Source: Thermoplasmata archaeon (GTDB lineage: Archaea > Thermoplasmatota > Thermoplasmata > Thermoplasmatales > Thermoplasmataceae). From it: DNA of 11,762 nt. Numbering within the stretch: position 1 is the first letter of the stretch; each line of letters begins with the position of its first letter. The notes below the pieces were generated by a model. That model searched no databases and was not told where the DNA came from. It saw only the letters and a program-made list of their open reading frames with translations. The stretch lies in assembly GCA_021790415.1 (NCBI GenBank), contig JAJYDZ010000021.1, positions 1 to 11,762 on the forward strand, read 5' to 3'. The translations under genes were made by a program, and so were the position numbers. Below, piece by piece: positions 7,309-11,762 of this stretch.

Positions 7309-7524
7309 TTACTCGTCCTCCGAAATATGCATCATTCCAAGTATACCCATGACGAGTATTATGGAAAGCAATTCAAACGGTATAAGATACTGATTCATTA
7401 GTAGAATTCCGATATTTCCTATTGACTGCTCCTTGGGGATGAATGTCCCTGGTATCTGGAATACTTCAACTGCAGTAACTAAAAAAAAGAATATGGATGC
7501 TACGACGGCTGCGATTTTATTCAA
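7309..7524 (-). CDS. nuoJ: Complex I membrane subunit J, C-terminal part (separate gene)
   Basis: A 71-residue protein matching the second half of NuoJ/ND6. It has a first hydrophobic helix (residues 4-20), a polar loop with IPKEQSIGNIG, then the NuoJ C-terminal element YLIPFELLSIILVMGILG (46-63), including Glu51. In bacteria NuoJ is one chain of about 170-200 residues; here the two halves are separate reading frames overlapping by 8 bases. The only in-frame start is TTG at 7524 (the frame upstream hits TGA at 7540-7542), and GGGGGT at 7532-7537 is 7 bases before it. Both halves keep their own SD and conserved segments, so this is an established gene split and not a recent frameshift. Methanosarcina FpoJ is, from memory, split in the same way. 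Confidence 0.9.
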   Translation of the reverse strand: MNKIAAVVASIFFFLVTAVEVFQIPGTFIPKEQSIGNIGILLMNQYLIPFELLSIILVMGILGMMHISEDE

Positions 7525-7765
7525 TCTCTCTACCCCCTGTCAACATTATTGTGAATACTAGCAACGATGAAACTGCCCCTACATAAACCAATAATTCTAT
7601 GGCGCCAATAAGTGTAGCACCCAGATATATAAATGAAGCAGATATGGTAAAAAGAAATACCATGAGCCAAATTATAGCCCTGAGGATATCCTTTTCAGAA
7701 ATTGCTTTGATGGCAAATAGTGCCAAAATGATTCCGAATATAACCAGAATAATGTCAAAAATCAT
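7517..7765 (-). CDS. nuoJ: Complex I membrane subunit J, N-terminal part (separate gene)
   Basis: An 82-residue, three-helix membrane protein matching the first half of NuoJ. The diagnostic segment is AIELLVYVGAVSSLLVFTIML (from residue 55), equivalent to the VYVGAI helix whose tyrosine (Tyr61 here) and adjacent glycine form the pi-bulge in TM3 that changes during the catalytic cycle. It ends at TAA shortly after that helix (GGREIE). The ATG overlaps the nuoI stop as ATGA, and GAGG at 7773-7776 lies 7 bases upstream. Together with the next gene it reconstitutes a full NuoJ; the two chains must associate in the membrane next to NuoK and NuoA. Confidence 0.93.
   Translation of the reverse strand: MIFDIILVIFGIILALFAIKAISEKDILRAIIWLMVFLFTISASFIYLGATLIGAIELLVYVGAVSSLLVFTIMLTGGREIE
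7532..7537 (-). promoter_or_regulatory. Shine-Dalgarno site for the TTG start of the nuoJ C-part
   Basis: GGGGGT on the minus strand lies 7 bases before TTG 7524 and within the coding sequence of the nuoJ N-part. It supports separate initiation of the second half over frameshifting from the first. Confidence 0.5.
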
Positions 7766-8193
7766 CTCTTTACCTCTTCTTCGTGCTTTTCCAGCTCTTC
7801 AGGATTGTAAGTAAAGGAATTTCTAGTTCTTGCTGTTTCAAATACATGTGTGAGATAAATTGCATCGGTAGGACAAATTTCCTCACAATTCCTACAAACA
7901 GTGCATGTTCCAAAATTCACATCAGGATAAAGTTTCCTCTTGTTTCTTGGGTTTTCCCTTTCCACATGCTGCATTGAGATTGTAAGGTTTGGGCAAACCT
8001 GCTCACACAAAGTACAGCCAACACAATCATCCATTGAAAGAAAAATTCTGTATTTGAACCTGTCAGGTAATGTTTCCTTCTCTTCTGGATATTGAACGGT
8101 TACCGGTTTCTGAAAACCATGTTTGAATACTGTAAGCATTCCCTGGAGCATTCCAATAAACGGGATCCTTTTTGGTTGTTTTACCTCTATCAT
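7762..8193 (-). CDS. nuoI: Complex I iron-sulfur subunit I (two [4Fe-4S] clusters)
   Basis: A 143-residue ferredoxin-like subunit at the base of the hydrophilic arm that relays electrons to cluster N2 in NuoB. Two complete CxxCxxCxxxCP motifs are present: Cys57, 60, 63, 67 (DDCVGCTLCEQVCP) and Cys97, 100, 103, 107 (GTCTVCRNCEEICP), giving clusters N6a and N6b. The N-terminal 35 residues contain the amphipathic region that contacts the membrane. The C-terminal tail (129-143) is strongly charged, Glu- and Lys-rich. Because NuoE, F and G are not in the operon, NuoI is the likely electron entry point; its partner is unknown. The ATG overlaps the nuoH TGA (ATGA), with the best SD in the window (GGAGGT, 8199-8204). 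Confidence 0.96.
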   Translation of the reverse strand: MIEVKQPKRIPFIGMLQGMLTVFKHGFQKPVTVQYPEEKETLPDRFKYRIFLSMDDCVGCTLCEQVCPNLTISMQHVERENPRNKRKLYPDVNFGTCTVCRNCEEICPTDAIYLTHVFETARTRNSFTYNPEELEKHEEEVKR

Positions 8194-9230
8194 GCTATAC
8201 CTCCTAGTATAATTATGCCAGTTATCACCAGATTAATGAAAGAAAGGGGCAATAGTATCTTCCATCCAAAGTTAACGAATTTGTCAATCCTAACTCTGGG
8301 CATGGAAAGCCACACTGTTAAGGATATAACAACTAAGACTATTGTTTTTATAAGAAACCAGATAAAGCCGATTGAACTTTCATAAGGACCACTTCCACCG
8401 CCAAGATAAAGCACGCTTACCAGCATAGATCCAAGAAAGATTGTTCCAAATAATCCCATATAGAATAAACCAAATCTTAAACCTCCGTATTCAGTTGTAT
8501 CCCCTGTTACAAGTTCACTGTCACTTTCGCCCATATCAAATGGCGAATAAGATGCTCGTGCAATCATTGATATAAAGAATATGAAAAGCCCGATAGGTTC
8601 AAGAATTCCAAATGGAATATTCTGAACGGATACAATGTTTTGAAGATTCAAAGGTTGGGAAGTATTTACTGATGCAATCATAATTATTGCTAAAATAGAT
8701 AGCATCATAGGAACCTCAAATGATATATCTTTGGCTACTGCCCTGAGTGCCCCAAGCATGGCATATTTATTATTGGAACTTATTCCCGCAAATATCTCAC
8801 CTATGGGCATTATTGCCAGAATTGCAAAAATTAAGATTATTCCTACATTTGAATGGGTTACTGTCAACGAACCAAACCAGTAGAGATTACTATATGGTAC
8901 AATGATAAATGCAAGTATCAGCCCCAGAAACACTATTATTGGTGCAATCTTATAGGGAAGATCATCTCGGCCGTCAGGGAATATTGACTCTTTCTGCATT
9001 AGTTTAAGTCCGTCTGCCATTACCTGTAACACACCAAACTTTCCTACCCTGTTTGGACCTATTCTGTTCTGTACTCTTGCCATATATTTCCTGAAAAAAT
9101 ATACCATTCCTGCAACAACGGTTACTGCAAAGATTAATGCTATTAGTGTTTCAATTAAATACGCTCCAGCAAATGAAAGGTCGTGACCAAGTGGCGAAAG
9201 AATTCCTTGAATTCTGTTTAGAATGTTCAT
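8190..9230 (-). CDS. nuoH: Complex I membrane subunit H (quinone-site and proton-channel subunit)
   Basis: A 346-residue subunit (about eight helices) that closes the quinone chamber and links it to the proton channels. Landmarks: RVQNRIGPNRVGKFGVLQ (52-69), KYAMLGALRAVAKDISFE (155-172, Glu172), and the acidic quinone loop SPFDMGESDSELVTG (229-243, Asp232, Glu235, Asp237, Glu239), then EYGG (247-250) with Glu247. Directly after this the family has a Glu in a (G/A)EY motif (E. coli Glu241 by gap-free alignment from memory); here the segment is FGLFYMGLFGT with Leu260 at that place. The usual Pro before the acidic loop's first Glu is Gly234. Length is normal. The ATG overlaps the nuoD stop (ATGA), with GAGG 7 bases upstream. 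Identity is certain; the lost Glu is the odd point. Confidence 0.97.
   Translation of the reverse strand: MNILNRIQGILSPLGHDLSFAGAYLIETLIALIFAVTVVAGMVYFFRKYMARVQNRIGPNRVGKFGVLQVMADGLKLMQKESIFPDGRDDLPYKIAPIIVFLGLILAFIIVPYSNLYWFGSLTVTHSNVGIILIFAILAIMPIGEIFAGISSNNKYAMLGALRAVAKDISFEVPMMLSILAIIMIASVNTSQPLNLQNIVSVQNIPFGILEPIGLFIFFISMIARASYSPFDMGESDSELVTGDTTEYGGLRFGLFYMGLFGTIFLGSMLVSVLYLGGGSGPYESSIGFIWFLIKTIVLVVISLTVWLSMPRVRIDKFVNFGWKILLPLSFINLVITGIIILGGIA
8199..8204 (-). promoter_or_regulatory. Shine-Dalgarno site of nuoI
   Basis: GGAGGT on the minus strand, 5 bases before the nuoI ATG, matches the complement of the archaeal 16S rRNA 3' end. It shows that internal operon genes use SD-led initiation, in contrast to nuoA. 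Confidence 0.7.
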
Positions 9231-10348
9231 CGATCAACCTCTCCAAAAACCAGATCTATTGAACCTGAAATTGCAACAAGATCTGCTATCATAACGTCTT
9301 TACCAAGCTCCCTCAGAACTGAAAGATTTTTAAAAGTTGGACTTCTAACCCTTACTCTATAGGGCTTTACTGTTCCGTCGCCAACAAGATACACACCAAA
9401 TTCACCCTTACTGGATTCAGTTCGACCGTAGGCTTCTCCCTCTCCCCTCAACCTGATCATAAGTGATTTTTTTGCCTTTGGATTAAAGTATGGGCCATCT
9501 GGAATTTTATTTATGGCTTGTTTTACTATCTTTACTGACTGCCTCATTTCTTCATATCTCACAAGAAACCTTCCCAGGCAATCTTTAGCGTAAGAAACAG
9601 GAATGTCGAAATTTACCTTGTCATACATTAAATAAGGTTCAGCTTTTCTCACATCATAATCCACACCTGAACCCCTAAGCATAGGGCCGGTTACCCCATA
9701 GCTAATGGCGACATCTTTTTCCAATATGCCAATTCCTTTGGTTCTGGAAATAAAAATGTCATTTTTTACAAATAGATTGAATACTTCTTCCAGTTTCTTT
9801 GGGAAACTATTGATAAAATCTTTTATCATGTAAATTATTTTATCGTTAAAATCCTGATAAACTCCGCCAATACTCATATAATTAGTGAGCAGCCTTGATC
9901 CGCTTGCCTCAGTGAATATATTCAAGAGCTGTTCCCTCAAGTCAAATACATAAAAGAAAGGTGTAAGCATTCCTAAATCAAGACCATAGGCCCCAGCCCA
10001 CACAAGGTGCGAAGCAATTCTGCTTAGCTCAGCCATTATTGTTCTGATCCATTTCGCTCTCTCTGGAGGTTCTATCCCCAGTAATTTTTCGGCTGCTTCC
10101 AGGAATCCCGCTTCCATTGATAGTGAGTTGACATAATCCATTCTGTCAAAATACAAAAGTGAATCACAGTAATAGTCAAGTTCACAAATCTTTTCTGCAT
10201 TACGATGAAGATAACCAATTACAGGTTCAACTCTCTTTACCGTTTCTCCATCCAGCAGCAATTTTAATCTTAAAACTCCATGTGTTGAAGGATGTTGAGG
10301 ACCCATATTGAGTTCAACATATTTGTTTACCGGTTTTGTCGTCTCCAT
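9227..10348 (-). CDS. nuoD: Complex I subunit D (49 kDa, quinone-binding)
   Basis: A 373-residue soluble subunit of the quinone-reducing arm, related to the large subunit of NiFe hydrogenases but lacking the paired CxxC nickel ligands. The quinone-head residues are present: His23 in GPQHPSTHGVLRL and Tyr72 in FDRMDYVNSLS, spaced exactly as His38 and Tyr87 of Thermus Nqo4 (numbers from memory). The GEGEAYGRTESSKGEFG segment (residues 302-318) and the C-terminal FGEVDR ending are typical. I chose ATG 10348, which overlaps the nuoC stop (TAATG) and has GGAG 10 bases upstream. A TTG at 10354 (375 residues) would sit only 4 bases after that SD. NuoC and NuoD are separate here, not fused as in E. 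coli. Confidence 0.97.
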   Translation of the reverse strand: METTKPVNKYVELNMGPQHPSTHGVLRLKLLLDGETVKRVEPVIGYLHRNAEKICELDYYCDSLLYFDRMDYVNSLSMEAGFLEAAEKLLGIEPPERAKWIRTIMAELSRIASHLVWAGAYGLDLGMLTPFFYVFDLREQLLNIFTEASGSRLLTNYMSIGGVYQDFNDKIIYMIKDFINSFPKKLEEVFNLFVKNDIFISRTKGIGILEKDVAISYGVTGPMLRGSGVDYDVRKAEPYLMYDKVNFDIPVSYAKDCLGRFLVRYEEMRQSVKIVKQAINKIPDGPYFNPKAKKSLMIRLRGEGEAYGRTESSKGEFGVYLVGDGTVKPYRVRVRSPTFKNLSVLRELGKDVMIADLVAISGSIDLVFGEVDR

Positions 10349-10806
10349 TACCAACCATCTCCTGGATCAAAACTGGCATAATCATTACCATCCTCGTCCA
10401 TGTTTACGAATTGAACTTTGCTCAAATCGTAGTTCTTTCTCAGTGGATATCCGGACCATCCCTCTGGTAGCAGAATTCTTCTCAAATCAGGATGCCCTTC
10501 AAACGTTATTCCGAGCATATCGTACTGTTCTCTCTCATCCCAATCGGCACTCTTCCATATTGAAGTAACACTGGGAACAGTATCATTTAGAGTTTCTGTC
10601 TTCACTACAATGTATTCATTCTTCTGAAATGAATGGAGATGATATACAACCTCGATTTTATCCCTCCTGTCTATCCCCGTAATAAGTGATAGATGATCAT
10701 AACCCTGATCATAAAAGGATTTCATGGCAGGTATAAGATCCTCTTTTTTAACTCTGAAAATTTTTCTCTTATCTTTCCCGGCAGGTTCTTCAACGATTTC
10801 AACCAT
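10348..10806 (-). CDS. nuoC: Complex I subunit C (30 kDa)
   Basis: A 152-residue hydrophilic-arm subunit that packs against NuoD and NuoB; it carries no cofactor. The family signature is intact: SADWDEREQYDMLGI at 86-100, FEGHPDLRRILLPEGW at 102-117 and GYPLRKNYD at 119-127. The N-terminal domain is short, and a small acidic C-terminal tail (residues 136-152, Asp-rich) ends the protein. The ATG at 10806 lies 4 bases after the nuoB stop, and AGGTGA (10811-10816) is its SD, overlapping that stop codon. Its own stop overlaps the nuoD ATG as TAATG, so C and D are probably made in fixed proportion. Confidence 0.97.
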   Translation of the reverse strand: MVEIVEEPAGKDKRKIFRVKKEDLIPAMKSFYDQGYDHLSLITGIDRRDKIEVVYHLHSFQKNEYIVVKTETLNDTVPSVTSIWKSADWDEREQYDMLGITFEGHPDLRRILLPEGWSGYPLRKNYDLSKVQFVNMDEDGNDYASFDPGDGW

Positions 10807-10810
10807 AATC

Positions 10811-11275
10811 TCACCTGTCTGTTTCTCCTCTTATCTTCTTCTGAAGAGTTATCAGTCCGTTAATTAGAGCTTCAGGAGTGGGCGGGCATCCGGGGACATA
10901 CACGTCAACCGGAATAACACGATCGACTCCGAGAACAACTGAATAACCCTGATTATATGGGCCACCCTGAATAACACACACGCCCATGGCTATGACATAT
11001 TTGGGATATGGCATTTCATCATAAAGCCTCCTTACTCTGGGAGCCATTTTTTTAGTAACTGTACCCGACACTATCATGAGATCTGACTGTCTTGGTGAAT
11101 TTCTAAAGACCTCACTACCAAATCTAGATACATCTGCTTTTGAGGCTTGTACTGCCATCATCTCTATGGCGCAGCAAGCTAATCCAAACGTAAGTGGCCA
11201 GATGGAATTGCTTCTTCCCCATTCCATGGCTTTTTCCATGGTTGTAGTCAAGATACCGGTGTCTCCAGTTTTCAT
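10811..11275 (-). CDS. nuoB: Complex I subunit B (carries cluster N2)
   Basis: A 154-residue subunit that binds [4Fe-4S] cluster N2, the direct electron donor to quinone. Its four ligands are visible: Cys34-Cys35 in [10 protein letters not shown], Cys100 in GVCVIQGG, and Cys130 in [33 protein letters not shown] (from residue 51) is the standard segment facing NuoD. I chose ATG 11275, which overlaps the nuoA stop (ATGA) and has GAGGTG at 11282-11287, 6 bases upstream. A GTG at 11284 (157 residues) lies inside that SD and is very unlikely to be the start. Length and motifs are otherwise ordinary. Confidence 0.97.
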   Translation of the reverse strand: MKTGDTGILTTTMEKAMEWGRSNSIWPLTFGLACCAIEMMAVQASKADVSRFGSEVFRNSPRQSDLMIVSGTVTKKMAPRVRRLYDEMPYPKYVIAMGVCVIQGGPYNQGYSVVLGVDRVIPVDVYVPGCPPTPEALINGLITLQKKIRGETDR

Positions 11276-11709
11276 TTTATCCACCTCATATATCCTTTCT
11301 TATAGCCATAAAACACTGCAAACATAGGCATCAATATGAATATTATTGTTTCAATAAAAGGATAGATTCCAAGAGTCTTAAAATCAAATGCCCAAGGAAC
11401 AAGGAGAGCCATATCTACATCAAATAATATAAAAAGTAGAATTATGAAATAATATTGAACTCTCACGAATGAATTGTAGGAACCTCTTGAAATCTCACCA
11501 GATTCATATGTTTCAGTATAACTCGAACCACTGACAGGAGATGATTCTCTCGAAAGATTTTTAATGATGTCTGATGGTTTAAAGGATAATTTTTTCCCGC
11601 GATTAGCCCTGGACTCCGACAGAGTAGGAAGCAGCGTGAATATCAAAAACATCCCTATTGCCATCAAAATGAAGGTAATGAAGAGCGGGATGTATCCATA
11701 TAGCAACAT
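11272..11709 (-). CDS. nuoA: Complex I membrane subunit A
   Basis: A 145-residue, three-helix membrane subunit (ND3 homologue) and the first gene of the operon. Landmarks are YESG (68-71) at the end of the first loop, [20 protein letters not shown] (85-104) with Asp97 and Asp99 (usually Asp and Glu), then PWAFDF. The loop between TM1 and TM2, which in this family contacts the quinone cavity, is longer than usual: about 25 extra Ser/Lys-rich residues (roughly 42-66) precede YESG. No SD is visible before the ATG at 11709. A TATA-like element lies 22-31 bases upstream, so the message probably begins at or just before the ATG (leaderless). Its stop overlaps the nuoB start. Confidence 0.96.
   Translation of the reverse strand: MLLYGYIPLFITFILMAIGMFLIFTLLPTLSESRANRGKKLSFKPSDIIKNLSRESSPVSGSSYTETYESGEISRGSYNSFVRVQYYFIILLFILFDVDMALLVPWAFDFKTLGIYPFIETIIFILMPMFAVFYGYKKGYMRWIK
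11282..11287 (-). promoter_or_regulatory. Shine-Dalgarno site that fixes the nuoB start
   Basis: GAGGTG on the minus strand lies 6 bases before ATG 11275. The GTG at 11284 is part of this motif, so the motif argues for the ATG and against the longer reading. Confidence 0.65.
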
Positions 11710-11730
11710 TAAACGAGTATGCTAAGAAGA

Positions 11731-11740
11731 TATTTAATAA
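11731..11740 (-). promoter_or_regulatory. Probable TATA box of the nuo operon promoter
   Basis: On the minus strand this reads TTATTAAATA, preceded by an A-rich stretch (AAAAAA, 11741-11746) that could serve as the BRE. It is centred about 26 bases before the nuoA ATG, so initiation about 25 bases downstream would fall at the start codon or within a few bases of it. The 53 bases upstream of nuoA that are visible show no other gene. A composition-based call; the window ends 22 bases further on. Confidence 0.5.
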
Positions 11741-11762
11741 TTTTTTAGAATAGCAGAGAAAA

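Noticed and set aside
7309..7765. Split nuoJ as a pseudogene or sequencing frameshift
   Set aside because: Both halves have complete conserved segments, their own SD sites and sensible termini, and such a split is known in archaeal relatives, so two functional genes are more likely.
8092..8385. Plus-strand open frame antisense to the nuoH/nuoI junction
   Set aside because: It covers highly conserved codons of nuoH and nuoI on the other strand, has no SD or promoter, and shows no recognisable domain.
9227..10348. NuoD as a NiFe-hydrogenase large subunit
   Set aside because: The N- and C-terminal CxxC nickel ligand pairs are absent, while the quinone-site His and Tyr and the GEVDR end typical of NuoD are present.

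Overview
The window looks like a piece of an AT-rich chromosome from a thermoacidophilic euryarchaeon of the Thermoplasmatales (Thermoplasma/Ferroplasma/Cuniculiplasma type). Three things suggest this: an archaeal complex I operon without the NADH module, nuoJ split into two genes, and a leaderless first gene followed by internal genes with Shine-Dalgarno (SD) sites of GGAGGT or GGGGTG type. The family assignment is inference from gene content. No marker gene in the window fixes it.

Layout. Positions 1-843 (+ strand) hold tatC, the core of the twin-arginine translocase; its start overlaps the stop of an upstream reading frame that leaves the window. Everything from 832 to 11709 lies on the minus strand and reads as one long operon, from an AT-rich promoter at the right edge leftwards: nuoA-nuoB-nuoC-nuoD-nuoH-nuoI-nuoJ(N)-nuoJ(C)-nuoK-nuoL-nuoM-nuoN, then two small soluble genes of unknown function, then a crotonase-fold (enoyl-CoA hydratase/isomerase-like) gene. 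Junctions are overlaps (ATGA, TAATG, TTGA) or gaps of 0-11 bases, so transcription and translation are probably coupled throughout. The operon's last gene converges on tatC and overlaps it by 12 bases. No stretch over 300 bases lacks a gene, and I saw no RNA genes, mobile elements, repeats or CRISPR.

How the genes work together. NuoB, C, D and I form the quinone-reducing arm, with cluster N2 on NuoB and N6a/N6b on NuoI. NuoA, H, J, J', K, L, M and N form the membrane arm, with three antiporter-like subunits. NuoE, F and G are absent, so electrons must enter at NuoI from another donor (reduced ferredoxin, F420H2 through an adaptor, or an unknown protein), as in archaeal Fpo-type enzymes. The least ordinary observations are substitutions at normally conserved proton-path positions: NuoM has Leu for the TM8 lysine and Ser for the histidine of the HMG motif, NuoH has Leu for the glutamate of the GEY motif, and NuoK lacks the Arg-Arg pair. 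NuoA also carries an extra polar loop of about 25 residues, and two unknown soluble genes sit at the end of the operon.
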